This document shows, piece after piece, positions 36,596 to 45,108 of a DNA stretch of 64,000 bases. Under the pieces are notes generated by a model. That model had not been told where the DNA came from, did not search any database, and was given only the letters and a program-made list of their open reading frames with translations. Within the stretch, counting starts at the first letter, position 1; every line of letters begins with the position of its first letter. The position numbers and the translations under genes were made by a program. The stretch lies in assembly GCA_947629915.1 (NCBI GenBank), contig CANRFN010000014.1:1-64000 (forward strand). The letters are read 5' to 3'. This DNA is from an uncultured Oscillospiraceae bacterium (GTDB lineage: Bacteria; Bacillota; Clostridia; Oscillospirales; Oscillospiraceae).

Positions 36596-36847
36596 ATGCC
36601 AATCATTCGCCCCAGCACAGACCTGGGAACCAACTATGCCGAGATCTCCGCCATGCTGCACCAGACCGGAGAGCCCATCTTCATCACGAAAGACGGCCAG
36701 GTGGATGCGGTGCTGATGAGCATAGAGGCCTGGGAGCTGTATGATGAGCTGCAGAAGGGCCTGTTGGACATCCAGGCCGGGAGGGCCATGCCGGCCAGGG
36801 AGGCACTGGATGCCATCCGGAGGGACCTGCACAGCGGGGATCTTTAG
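36596..36847 (+). CDS. Phd/YefM-family antitoxin
   Basis: 83 aa. The N-terminal pattern IIRPSTDLGTNYAEISAMLH, then GEPIFITKDGQVDAVLMSIE and WELYDELQ is the DNA-binding fold of Phd/YefM antitoxins. AAGGTG precedes the ATG. No RelE, Doc or other toxin gene follows; the next gene, 28 bases on, is an ATPase. It may be an orphan antitoxin or a regulator of that ATPase. Confidence 0.85.
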   Translation: MPIIRPSTDLGTNYAEISAMLHQTGEPIFITKDGQVDAVLMSIEAWELYDELQKGLLDIQAGRAMPAREALDAIRRDLHSGDL

Positions 36848-36875
36848 GTCCGTCTGAAAAGAGAGGGGGAGAATC

Positions 36876-38288
36876 ATGTCCAACTGCACAGGGGAGAGAC
36901 AGCTTCTTGGGAGAGATGGGGACCTGGAGGCTCTGGAGAAGTGGTATCGCTCGGACGCCTTTGCGTTCTTTCCCATAGACGGGCGGTACCGGATGGGCAA
37001 GACGGCCCTGGTGCAAGCCTTTGCCCAAGGAAAGCCTACCATATTCTACACCGCCATCCCGGCCAGCGAGCAGACCAACCTGGCCCGCCTTCACCAGGCC
37101 ATTCGAGACTTTCGGCCCGATGCCGCCGGGGACTGTTCGTATCCCTCGTTCCGGGTTGCCTTGGAGGACGTGTTCGCCTGGGCTGAGCACGAGCGCATCA
37201 TCCTGGTACTGGAGGATTATCAACATGTGGAGCGGGTATCGCAGGGAATTTCCTCGGTCCTGCAGCTGCTGATAGACCGGTGGGAGCACAATTCCAAGCT
37301 GTTTCTGATCCTCACCGGTCCGCCCGCCTATATGCTGGAGCATGTTCTTAGCTACCGGGCGCCGCTGTATGGCCGCTGCTCGGGACAGATTCACCTCCGG
37401 CCCCTGTGGTTTCGGGAGGTGAATGCGTGCTGGAAGGACCACCTCTCCCTGGAAGATCGGATCATGCTGTATGGGATGGTGGGCGGTACCCCGGCCTATG
37501 TGTGCATGGTGGATCCCAGCTGCACTGTGGCGGAGAACCTGGTGCGGCTCTTCCTGGCGCCCAATGCGCCCCTGCAGACAGAGCCCCAGGACCTGCTGCA
37601 CATGGACTTGGATGATCTGGCCCCGTTCCACGCGGTGCTCGCCGCCATCGCCAAAGGTGCAGAGTCGCGGGGTGAGATCGAAGCAAAGGTTGGCAGGGAC
37701 ATTGGGGAGACAGAGGGTTGCCTGCACACCCTTGTCCGTCTGGGCCATGTCCGGGAAGACCCGCCCTATGAGGAGCTGAGCATCAGACACAGCCGGTACG
37801 TCCTTCCCGCTCCCCTGTTCCGCTTCTGGTATCGCTTCCTCCCAGACCGCCTGCCGCGCCTCCGCAGCGGCAGGGCGGAGGCGGTCTGCAGTGAGATCCT
37901 GAAGGGCATGGACGAATACATGGGCACCGTCTTCCAGGAGGCCTGTGCGGACTACCTCTGGGACCTGCTCTTCCAGAAGAAGTGCCCCATCTCCTTCCAC
38001 TCCCTGGGCCGCTGGTGGGGGTTGGGACCCACTGTGGGGGACAGGACGGAGATCGATCTCGTGGGGGAGGAGATGGACAAATCTGCCGCCCTCTTTGCCG
38101 CATGCCGGTGGGCGGGGGAGCCGGCGGACCGGGACGTGCTGAAGCAGTTGGTGCGCTCCTCCCACAAGCTCCCATACCATCGCCGGCACTATTTTCTCTT
38201 CTCCCGCACGGGGGATACGGACGCCTGTCGGGAGGAGGCGGCCCGCCGAGGGAATGTCTCCCTGGTGGAGCTGAAGGACATGTTCTGA
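36876..38288 (+). CDS. AAA ATPase with C-terminal DUF234-like domain
   Basis: 470 aa. N-terminal LLGRDGDLEALEKWYRSDAF, Walker A IDGRYRMGKTALV (about 35-45), middle LGPLWFREV-like region and C-terminal DUF234 part (TEIDLVGEEMDKSAALFAAC). The Walker B region reads IILVLEDYQ, where the family normally has a DE pair, and the nuclease-like end reads AACRW where family members normally have ECKW. Both suggest weakened catalysis. It follows the Phd/YefM gene by 28 bases in the same direction. Family function is unresolved. Confidence 0.82.
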   Translation: MSNCTGERQLLGRDGDLEALEKWYRSDAFAFFPIDGRYRMGKTALVQAFAQGKPTIFYTAIPASEQTNLARLHQAIRDFRPDAAGDCSYPSFRVALEDVFAWAEHERIILVLEDYQHVERVSQGISSVLQLLIDRWEHNSKLFLILTGPPAYMLEHVLSYRAPLYGRCSGQIHLRPLWFREVNACWKDHLSLEDRIMLYGMVGGTPAYVCMVDPSCTVAENLVRLFLAPNAPLQTEPQDLLHMDLDDLAPFHAVLAAIAKGAESRGEIEAKVGRDIGETEGCLHTLVRLGHVREDPPYEELSIRHSRYVLPAPLFRFWYRFLPDRLPRLRSGRAEAVCSEILKGMDEYMGTVFQEACADYLWDLLFQKKCPISFHSLGRWWGLGPTVGDRTEIDLVGEEMDKSAALFAACRWAGEPADRDVLKQLVRSSHKLPYHRRHYFLFSRTGDTDACREEAARRGNVSLVELKDMF

Positions 38289-38293
38289 GAGAT

Positions 38294-38347
38294 GGCATAC
38301 ACAAGCCCCTGGCTGCGGGAGACCGCAGCCGGGGGCTTGTGTATGCC
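38294..38347. terminator. Long hairpin between convergent genes
   Basis: 38294-38318 pairs with 38323-38347 (25 bp, one mismatch), followed by TTT on the plus strand. It lies between the stops at 38288 and 38374 and can serve both. Confidence 0.85.
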
Positions 38348-38373
38348 TTTGTGGATTGGATTGGCTTGCCTTC

Positions 38374-38583
38374 TCAGCGCAGTACCAGTCTGGCCCGGTA
38401 CTCGGCGTTGATCTCGGCGATCTCCCGCTTGCCGTCGATATAGTCCTGGTACATGGTGTACGGGTCCCCGCCGCCGAGGCCGCAGGCGGAGCAGTTCTCG
38501 CAGCCGCCTCCGCCGCAGTCCAGGGAGCGCCGGATGATCTCCTCCCGCTCCTGACGGGTAGTGTCCTTGATCAGAATGCTCAT
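38374..38583 (-). CDS. Small Cys/Gly-rich protein of unknown function
   Basis: 69 aa from the ATG at 38583 (MSILIKDTTRQEREEIIRRS). A glycine-rich centre holds four cysteines, CGGGGCENCSACG, followed by GGGDPYTMYQDYIDGKREIA. I recall similar small proteins, starting MSILIKDTT, in gut Clostridia, always unannotated. The cysteines could bind a metal or form disulfides; the N-terminal helix and Gly/Cys core also resemble some peptide precursors, though no modifying enzyme is adjacent. It sits 57 bases after oligoendopeptidase F on the same strand and may share its transcript. Confidence 0.75.
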   Translation of the reverse strand: MSILIKDTTRQEREEIIRRSLDCGGGGCENCSACGLGGGDPYTMYQDYIDGKREIAEINAEYRARLVLR

Positions 38584-38640
38584 GGGGATAGAACCTTCTT
38601 TCAAACAGTGGATTGGGTTTTGTTTCGTTGTCTGGGGCGT

Positions 38641-40437
38641 TCAGGCCAGGAGGGATTCCAGCTCTGCCTCCAACTCGGAGAAGCGGGCCAATGCCGCATC
38701 AACCGGGGCGGGGGTGCTGAGATCCACCCCCGCCTCTTTCAGCAGCGTGATGGGATCCTTGGAGCACCCGCTGGAGAGGAAGCGGAGATAGGCGTCCACT
38801 GCGGGCTGTCCCTCCCGGAGGATCTTCTGGGAGAGAGCCATGGCGGCGGAGAATCCCGTGGCGTACTGATAGACGTAGAAATTGCGGTAGAAGTGGGGAA
38901 TGCGGGCCCACTCCAGCTCGATGCCCTCGTCTGCCACCACATCCGGACCGAAGTGCAGGTGCACCAGATCCCGGTACACCTGGCCCAGGCTCTCCGCGGT
39001 GAGGGAGATGCCCTCCTCCGCCATGGTGTGGATCTTCAGCTCGAACTCCGCCAGCATCGCCTGCCGGTGCAGGGTGATGCGGTACTCGTCCAGGAAGTAG
39101 TTGATGAGCACGGCCCGCTCGGTCTTGTCCTCGGTATGGTCCAGGAGGTGCTGCATCAGCAGGGCCTCGTTTACCGTGGATGCCACCTCCGCCACAAAGA
39201 GGGTGTAGCCGTCATAGAGAGGGGGCTGGTTCCGGGTGCTGAACCAGGAGTGCATGGCGTGCCCCATCTCGTGGGCCAGGGTGAAGACGGAGTCCAGGTC
39301 GTCTGTGTGGTTCAGAAGGACGAAGGGGTGTACCCGGCTGCCGCAGGAGTATGCGCCGGAGGCCTTGCCCTGGTTTTCGTAGACGTCCATCCAGCGGTGC
39401 TCGAAGGCGGAGCGGAGGACGCTGTGGTACGCCTCCCCGTACACCTGCATGGCGTCCAGCACCATCTCCTTGGCCTTCTCAAAGGGATACACCTTGCTGG
39501 CCGCGGGGAGAATGGGGACGTGAATGTCGTACATGTGGAGCTGGTCCAGGCCCAAGGTCCTCCGCCGGAGCTCCATATAGCGGTACATGGAGTCCAGGTT
39601 CCGGTGCACGCTGTCCAGAAGGCTGGTGTACACGGTGGTGGGGATCTCGGAGTAGAAGAGGGAGGACGCCATGGCGGATTCGAAATAGCGGGCCCGGGCG
39701 CGGAAGACGTTGGCCTGCACCTCCGCGTTCATGAGGGCGGCATAGCCGTTTTTCAGGGCGGCGTAGGTGTCGTAGACGGCGCGGAAGGCGTTTTGCCGGA
39801 GGGTGCGGTCCGGGGAGAGAAGGCAGGCGTGGAAGGTGCCTGCGGTAACGGTGTGGGACTCCCCCTGGCCGTCTAAGGCGTCCGGGAAATTGAGGTCCGC
39901 GTCCGTGAAGGCGTGGAAGATCTGGCTTGGGGCGCCGGTTACCTGCCCCATGGCGGCCATCAGCTGCTCCTCCTGGGCGGTGAGGATGTGGTCCCGGTTC
40001 CGGCGGGACTGCTCCAGGTAGCGGCGATAGGGCTCCAGCTCGGGCTGCTCCTGATAGAACTGCTCCAGGGTGTCCTCCGGGATGGCGTTGAGCTCCGGGC
40101 CCACATAGGCCATGGCGCTACTGAGCTGCACCTGGAAGTTCCGGCAGCGCAGCATCCGGTCCTGGGCCGCGGGGTTGGCGCTGTCCTCGTCCCGGCGGAG
40201 CATGGGGTACACCATGAGGGAGTCCAGCCGCACGCTGAGGGACTCATCGAACTTGCAGAACTGGAGGAGATCCTCTGCAGAGCGACCTAAGGTGCCCTGG
40301 AAGGCGGCTGCTTCCGCAGGGATGCCTTGCGCCGCCTGGAAGTCCTCCTCCCACTGGGCTTCACCGGCATACAGGTCTTCGATGCTCCAGCAGCGGGCGG
40401 GGTCCTGTTCCGCCCGGGTGGGGATTCTCTTTGCCAT
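38641..40437 (-). CDS. pepF: Oligoendopeptidase F (M3 family)
   Basis: 598 aa, standard length. Zinc site HEMGHAMHSWFS at about residue 389 with the downstream Glu in VNEALL, as in all M3 peptidases; N-terminal helical domain from DPARCWSIEDLYAGEAQWEE. AAAGGAGG lies upstream of the ATG at 40437. A cytosolic enzyme that degrades oligopeptides of about 7-17 residues. A good promoter (40488-40516) lies 50 bases upstream. Confidence 0.95.
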   Translation of the reverse strand: MAKRIPTRAEQDPARCWSIEDLYAGEAQWEEDFQAAQGIPAEAAAFQGTLGRSAEDLLQFCKFDESLSVRLDSLMVYPMLRRDEDSANPAAQDRMLRCRNFQVQLSSAMAYVGPELNAIPEDTLEQFYQEQPELEPYRRYLEQSRRNRDHILTAQEEQLMAAMGQVTGAPSQIFHAFTDADLNFPDALDGQGESHTVTAGTFHACLLSPDRTLRQNAFRAVYDTYAALKNGYAALMNAEVQANVFRARARYFESAMASSLFYSEIPTTVYTSLLDSVHRNLDSMYRYMELRRRTLGLDQLHMYDIHVPILPAASKVYPFEKAKEMVLDAMQVYGEAYHSVLRSAFEHRWMDVYENQGKASGAYSCGSRVHPFVLLNHTDDLDSVFTLAHEMGHAMHSWFSTRNQPPLYDGYTLFVAEVASTVNEALLMQHLLDHTEDKTERAVLINYFLDEYRITLHRQAMLAEFELKIHTMAEEGISLTAESLGQVYRDLVHLHFGPDVVADEGIELEWARIPHFYRNFYVYQYATGFSAAMALSQKILREGQPAVDAYLRFLSSGCSKDPITLLKEAGVDLSTPAPVDAALARFSELEAELESLLA

Positions 40438-40487
40438 AGGGATTGTGCCTCCTTTAACCTACCGTTGAAAAGGGTTTTACAGCCCCT

Positions 40488-40516
40488 ATCATACCGCAAC
40501 CGGCCCCAACTGGCAA
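40488..40516 (-). promoter_or_regulatory. Promoter of pepF
   Basis: On the minus strand TTGCCA (40516-40511), 17-base spacer, TATGAT (40493-40488). Confidence 0.7.
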
Positions 40517-40723
40517 GAGAAAATCCGCCGGCGCGGGGGAGGACAGATCCCCATGAAAGTGTGCCCAAGTGGGCCAAAACCCATTCGGGACGGTGTTTTC
40601 TGCGGTGAAAAGTGCGCAGTTCGGCCATTTTCCCCGTCTTACGCATCTGCGAACTTTTTTCGTGGGATCTGCCGCGCTCCGGTGTATAATGAGATAGAGA
40701 ACCACGAGAGGAGGCGAACGGCC

Positions 40724-41266
40724 GTGGACCACACCCAACTGATCCGCGCCATGCAGGAGCGGCAGAAGGAGGCACTCCCCCAATTCCAGACGGCCTTTGC
40801 GCCTCTGATGAAGTACATCCTGGCGCCAATTTTGCCGGACGAGCGGGACCGGGAGGAGTGTTTGTCCGATGTCTTCCTCCGGGCCTGGGACGCCATCCCG
40901 AACTATGATCCCACCAAAGGCACCATCACCGCCTGGCTGGGCGCCATCGCCCGGAACGCGGCGCTGAACCGGAGGCGGGGCGTGGAGCGGAGACGGGAAG
41001 ACGGGCCGCCGGACGAGACCATGCCCGCGGTGCAGGATGGACCGGAGGAGGCCGCATTGAAGGCGGAGACCGTCCGGGCCCTGTGGCGGGAAGTGGACGA
41101 ACTGCCCCGGCGGGACCGAGACCTCTTCCTCCGCAAGTACTACTACTACCAGTCCACCGCCCAGATCGCCGCCGAGATGGGGCTATCGGAGCGGGCGGTA
41201 GAGGGAAAACTGTACCGTATCCGAAAACGCTTGCAGGACAAACTGGGAGGTGTGTACCGTGGATGA
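40724..41266 (+). CDS. ECF-type sigma factor
   Basis: 180 aa from GTG at 40724, nine bases after AGGAGG. Region 2 (about 20-85: REECLSDVFLRAWDAIPNYD, TAWLGAIARNAALNRRR) and region 4 (about 120-175: RDRDLFLRKYYYYQSTAQIA, GLSERAVEGKLYRIRKRL) are clear. A perfect TATAAT lies at 40685-40690 but without a recognisable -35 box. It overlaps the next gene, a polytopic membrane protein, by 8 bases. It differs from the two 185-aa sigma factors in this window and is a separate subgroup. Confidence 0.9.
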   Translation: MDHTQLIRAMQERQKEALPQFQTAFAPLMKYILAPILPDERDREECLSDVFLRAWDAIPNYDPTKGTITAWLGAIARNAALNRRRGVERRREDGPPDETMPAVQDGPEEAALKAETVRALWREVDELPRRDRDLFLRKYYYYQSTAQIAAEMGLSERAVEGKLYRIRKRLQDKLGGVYRG

Positions 41267-42737
41267 CTTTGATCGCCTGCTGTATGAGGGGGCGGCGCAG
41301 CTTCCCGTGGATGCCGCCCCCGCCTTAGAGCCCCCCAAGCCCTGGAAAGGGCCCTTGGACAGAGTCTGCTGGGGCCTGGTCCTGATCACCATCACCTTGA
41401 ACTTCTTAGGCCTGGACTGGATCCTCCCCGCCATCGGGACGGTGCTCCTCTGGCTGGGGTTGCGGCCCCTCCGGAGGGAGAACGGCGGATTCCGGTTTGC
41501 CTATGTCTGTGCCACCCTCTATGCCGTGCTTCGCTTTGCCACCATGCTCACCCTGGCCACGCCCTTAGATCAGTGGCTGGCTGAGGTGATCTCCATGGAG
41601 TGGAGCACCTATACCGAGACGGTGCCCTTCCACACGGTGGTTCGGATCGGAATCCTCCAGACCGTCCTTACCCTCGCCGCATTGGGCCTCTGGCAGGGGC
41701 TGAAAGCGGTGTTTCGCAGTGCGGGCCAGAAGCCCCATGCCGGTGCCGCAGGTGGGGTAGCCATCGTGGTGTTTCTGCTGTTCCCCCTGGCCTGCATTGG
41801 ATTAGACGGGTGGCTCTCTGCCGGCGTGGTGCTGGTGATCTATGTCGTACTGCTCTGTAACCTCTATAAGCTCAGCCGGTCCCTGGACGAGGCGGGGTAC
41901 GCCCTGAAACCTGCCCCCGTACGGGTCTCCGATGGGAAAGCGGCCGCCTGCTGGCTGGGGGCCCTCGCACTGGGCATCCTGGTATTGCCCCTCTGTTTTG
42001 CCCGGCTGCCGGTGCCGGCGGAGCCTGTGGAGTCTGAAGCCACTGGAGACCAGACGGAACTGCAGGAACACCTGGCCGAACTGGGCTTTCCGGAGGAGGT
42101 GCTTGCGGAGCTGGCCCCGGAAGATCTGGCTCGCCTGGAAGGGGCGTACGGGCTTACCGCGAAGAACTGGCCGCCGGTGCGTGAGGAAAACCAGGCCGGC
42201 ATGCCGTTGGTGTCCCTCTTTGAAGTCCCTGTGTCCGATCCGGAGTACGGATACCGCATGGTGTACCTGGCCCGGTTTGTGTGGGAGGACGTGGGCCGCA
42301 TCCCGTACTACACCGAGGGCATCGCCGTCTCCGCCGATTTTCACGACACCTTCGCCTGGCTTACCTATCTGGACGGCCATCTGGCCTGGACAGAGGACGG
42401 CACGGCGTACACCGCACCGCTGGACCTCCAGGTACGGGAATGGAAGTACTACACCGCAGACTTCTCCCTGCCGAAGCACCCGGACGGGGGACAGGTGTAC
42501 GGCTATGTGTTCTGGTCTGGGGTGCCGCACACGCCCGGCGTCCCCATGTATTACAACGCCGCCATCACCGTGGCCCACCGGCAGATCCCCTGGCTGTATC
42601 CCTATGCGCTGCCCTCAGACGGGGCGCTGCGGGACACCGCCATGGAGCACATCTCAGTGTCCTGGCACACCTTCTACCACATGTATCTGCTCACCTGCGC
42701 CCAGGAGGGGGAGTACGGGATGTATGCCGCGGATTGA
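41259..42737 (+). CDS. Polytopic membrane protein, putative anti-sigma factor
   Basis: 492 aa from GTG at 41259 (GGGAGG eight bases upstream), coupled by an 8-base overlap to the sigma gene. A short cytosolic head (DDFDRLLYEGAAQLPVDAAP) is followed by about six membrane segments (about 35-270), then an outer region of about 220 residues containing EHLAELGFPEEVLAELAPED and a beta-rich tail. The head resembles the short sigma-binding heads of anti-sigma proteins. Role inferred from gene order and topology. Confidence 0.75.
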   Translation: MDDFDRLLYEGAAQLPVDAAPALEPPKPWKGPLDRVCWGLVLITITLNFLGLDWILPAIGTVLLWLGLRPLRRENGGFRFAYVCATLYAVLRFATMLTLATPLDQWLAEVISMEWSTYTETVPFHTVVRIGILQTVLTLAALGLWQGLKAVFRSAGQKPHAGAAGGVAIVVFLLFPLACIGLDGWLSAGVVLVIYVVLLCNLYKLSRSLDEAGYALKPAPVRVSDGKAAACWLGALALGILVLPLCFARLPVPAEPVESEATGDQTELQEHLAELGFPEEVLAELAPEDLARLEGAYGLTAKNWPPVREENQAGMPLVSLFEVPVSDPEYGYRMVYLARFVWEDVGRIPYYTEGIAVSADFHDTFAWLTYLDGHLAWTEDGTAYTAPLDLQVREWKYYTADFSLPKHPDGGQVYGYVFWSGVPHTPGVPMYYNAAITVAHRQIPWLYPYALPSDGALRDTAMEHISVSWHTFYHMYLLTCAQEGEYGMYAAD

Positions 42738-42752
42738 GGGAAACAGCATAGC

Positions 42753-42780
42753 AGCGGCCTGCGCCCCGGCGCAGGCCGCT
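42753..42780. terminator. GC-rich hairpin
   Basis: AGCGGCCTGCGCC pairs perfectly with GGCGCAGGCCGCT around CC, 15 bases after the stop. Closely related to the hairpin at 45001-45036. Confidence 0.78.
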
Positions 42781-42812
42781 TCCTTACGCCCGGCGCGGCG
42801 GACACTTTTCAT

Positions 42813-42841
42813 TGGACAGAGTTGCCGATTCCTGGTATTCT
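42813..42841 (+). promoter_or_regulatory. Promoter of the sigma-serpin operon
   Basis: TGGACA (42813-42818), 17-base spacer, TATTCT (42836-42841). It looks like a housekeeping promoter, with about 140 bases before the start codon. Confidence 0.55.
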
Positions 42842-42988
42842 GAAGGGGAAGAAGAAATTCTCGGAAAATTCGGGGACACCGCGGCAGATTCTCTCCCGTT
42901 TCGCGACTGTTCCCTATGAAGGACTCTTTCAGTGGCGAGGCGCCCGCTGCTGAGGGAGACCCCAGTACTGCCCGGGGAGGAATATGGA

Positions 42989-43546
42989 GTGGAGGACGAA
43001 GAAATCCTGGAGCTGTATTTTCAGCGGCAGGAGAGCGCCATCGTGGAGACGGAGCGGAAGCACGGGCCCTATTGCCGGAGCATCGCCAACAATCTGCTCT
43101 GGGACCGGAGAGATGTGGACGAGTGCGTGGCAGACACATGGTATGCCGCCTGGACCCGGATTCCCCCGGATCGCCCCAGCCACTTTCGCACCTTTCTCGG
43201 CCGGATCGTCCGGAACCTGGCGGTGAGCCGGTACCGGAAGAACCACGCGGAGAAGCGGGGCGGCGGCCTGGAGGTATTGCTCTCAGAGTTGGAGGACTGC
43301 CTGCCCACAGGCGATGTCCAGGAGACCCTGGAGCAGAAAGAGCTGGCCCAGCTCATCTCAGACTGGCTGGATGGCCTTCCCGCGGCGGACTGCGTGCTCT
43401 TTGTCCGGCGGTACTGGTATGGAGAGGCGGTGCGGGACCTGGCCCACAGCCTGGGCGGCACCCCCAACCGCGTCACGAAAAAGCTGCAGCGGCTCCGCGG
43501 GGGGCTGCGGCAGCGCCTGGAAAAGGAAGGAGTGCCTCTCTCGTGA
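42989..43546 (+). CDS. ECF sigma factor paired with a serpin protein
   Basis: 185 aa from GTG at 42989, with GGGAGG eight bases upstream; the ATG at 42984 is out of frame. Region 2 (ILELYFQRQESAIVETERKH, ADTWYAAWTRIPPDRPSHFR, LGRIVRNLAVSRYRKNHAEK) and region 4 (ADCVLFVRRYWYGEAVRDLA, GTPNRVTKKLQRLRG) are complete. It is a paralogue of the sigma factor at 1536-2093. Its stop overlaps the GTG start of the serpin gene by 4 bases, so the two proteins are made in a fixed ratio, as expected for a sigma/anti-sigma pair. Confidence 0.9.
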   Translation: MEDEEILELYFQRQESAIVETERKHGPYCRSIANNLLWDRRDVDECVADTWYAAWTRIPPDRPSHFRTFLGRIVRNLAVSRYRKNHAEKRGGGLEVLLSELEDCLPTGDVQETLEQKELAQLISDWLDGLPAADCVLFVRRYWYGEAVRDLAHSLGGTPNRVTKKLQRLRGGLRQRLEKEGVPLS

Positions 43547-44967
43547 AACGGGAAGATCTCTATGACGGCATCACCGGGATCCGGGAGGATCTCATCGAGA
43601 AAGCGGCGCCGGATGCGGTGTCCAAGAAGAAACAGCGTACCCGCCGGATTCGCCCCTGGATGGCGGCCGCGGCGGCAATCTTGGCGGTGGTATTGATTTT
43701 CAATGTTACCACGGGCGGGGGGCTCCGGGGATACGCCCTGGCGGAGGTCCAGTACCCCAAGCGGGTGCAGGATACCCCTTGGAACCAGGAGGCGTCCATG
43801 GATGAGTACCATGAGCGGCTCCAGCTGATAGAGGAGACCGAGGCCATCTCAGACCAGTACCTGGCGGCGGTGCTGCCGGAGCTGCTCACCGGGGACGGGG
43901 AGAATCGGATCTGCTCCCCCTTGAACCTGTATTTTGGCCTCTCCATGTTGGCGGAGCTCACCGCCGGAGAGACCCAGGCCCAGATCCTGAATCTCCTGGA
44001 CTGCGGGGAGATGGACGCCCTGCGGACCCAGGTGGACAACCTCTGGAACATCACCTATCAGGACGACGGGAAGGTTACCACGAAACTGGCCAACTCCATC
44101 TGGCTGGCAGAGGACCTGCCCTATCTGCAGGAGGTAATGGACACCCTGGCGGAGGTGTACCACGTCTCGTCCTATCAGGGAAAGATGGGCAGCGCCGGGT
44201 ACAACCGGGCCCTGCAGACCTGGCTCAACCAGAACACCAACGGCATGGTGAAAAAGGCCGCCGGGACCGTTGCCATGGACCCGGACGACGTCTTCGCCCT
44301 GGCCAGCACCCTCTATTACAAGGCCATGTGGTCTCACAAGTTCGATAAGGGCGCCACGAAATCCGAGACCTTCCACGCCCCGGACGGGGACGAGACGGTG
44401 AAGATGATGCACAGCTACACCGCCGGCACCTATCTCTGGGGAGACCACTTCGGTGCCACATGGAAGTCCCTCCGCTCCTCCGGCTCCATGATCCTCATCC
44501 TGCCGGACGAGGGGTACACCCCGGAGGACATTCTGGCCACCGGGGAGGTTGCAGACTTCCTCAGTGTCTTGAGCAGAGATGCAGATAACTGGGAGAACAG
44601 CGGACAGTATTTCATCAACCTGGCCCTGCCCGCTTTCGATGTCTCCTCCAACCTGGATCTCGTGGACGCCCTGCAAAACCTGGGGCTGGAGGACGTGCTG
44701 GTGCCCGGGGTGGCGGATTTCACTCCCATGATGCCGGAGGGTGCCCTGGAGGTGCTCAAGCCGTTTCTGAGCGCCGCCACCCAGGCCACCCGTGTTATAA
44801 CGGACGAGGAAGGGGTGGAGGGCGCCAGCTATGTGGTGATACATGGCGCCGGCGCTGCTGCCCCGCCCGATGACGAGGTGGACTTTGTCCTGGACCGGCC
44901 GTTCCTGTTTGCCGTGACGGGAGACACCGGGGAGCTGCTCTTTGTGGGCGTGGTGAATCACCCCTGA
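43543..44967 (+). CDS. Membrane-anchored serpin with anti-sigma-like N-terminus
   Basis: 474 aa from GTG at 43543. Cytosolic head VKREDLYDGITGIREDLIEK (1-20) plus a basic stretch, one membrane segment (about 39-54, WMAAAAAILAVVLIF), then a complete serpin domain (about 105-474): SPLNLYFGLSMLAELTAGET, ANSIWLAEDL, ASTLYYKAMWSHKFDKGATK, a hinge DEEGVEGAS (about 420-428) and the signature FVLDRPFLFAV (about 447). The reactive loop lies between, roughly YVVIHGAGAAAPPDD. Hinge Gly, Glu and small residues are partly kept, so inhibition by loop insertion is possible but not certain. Translational coupling to an ECF sigma gene suggests the serpin is the outer sensor of a sigma/anti-sigma pair. Confidence 0.9.
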   Translation: MKREDLYDGITGIREDLIEKAAPDAVSKKKQRTRRIRPWMAAAAAILAVVLIFNVTTGGGLRGYALAEVQYPKRVQDTPWNQEASMDEYHERLQLIEETEAISDQYLAAVLPELLTGDGENRICSPLNLYFGLSMLAELTAGETQAQILNLLDCGEMDALRTQVDNLWNITYQDDGKVTTKLANSIWLAEDLPYLQEVMDTLAEVYHVSSYQGKMGSAGYNRALQTWLNQNTNGMVKKAAGTVAMDPDDVFALASTLYYKAMWSHKFDKGATKSETFHAPDGDETVKMMHSYTAGTYLWGDHFGATWKSLRSSGSMILILPDEGYTPEDILATGEVADFLSVLSRDADNWENSGQYFINLALPAFDVSSNLDLVDALQNLGLEDVLVPGVADFTPMMPEGALEVLKPFLSAATQATRVITDEEGVEGASYVVIHGAGAAAPPDDEVDFVLDRPFLFAVTGDTGELLFVGVVNHP

Positions 44968-45000
44968 GGGGCGGCAGGTGAAAAACAGAAAATCGTACAG

Positions 45001-45036
45001 AAAAGGCGGCCTGCGCTCCTGCGCAGGCCGCCTTTT
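45001..45036. terminator. Perfect hairpin with A and T flanks
   Basis: AAAAGGCGGCCTGCGC pairs with GCGCAGGCCGCCTTTT around TCCT, giving T-tracts on both strands. It lies between the serpin stop (44967) and the PatB stop (45109). Confidence 0.9.
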
Positions 45037-45108
45037 GACGCTCAAAAGGTTCCCATTTTCGATTAAGCCTTGCCGGGTGTTTGATCACGCAGTCATGTGG
45101 GTGGTGCC

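Noticed and set aside
36876..38288. ATPase considered as the cognate toxin of the Phd/YefM antitoxin
   Set aside because: It has no RNase, Fic or kinase toxin motif; only adjacency supports this, so it is reported as an observation and not as a call.
42932..42988. Upstream extension of the sigma factor and an ATG at 42984
   Set aside because: GGGAGG is correctly spaced only for the GTG at 42989; the ATG is out of frame, and the paralogue has the same 185-aa length.
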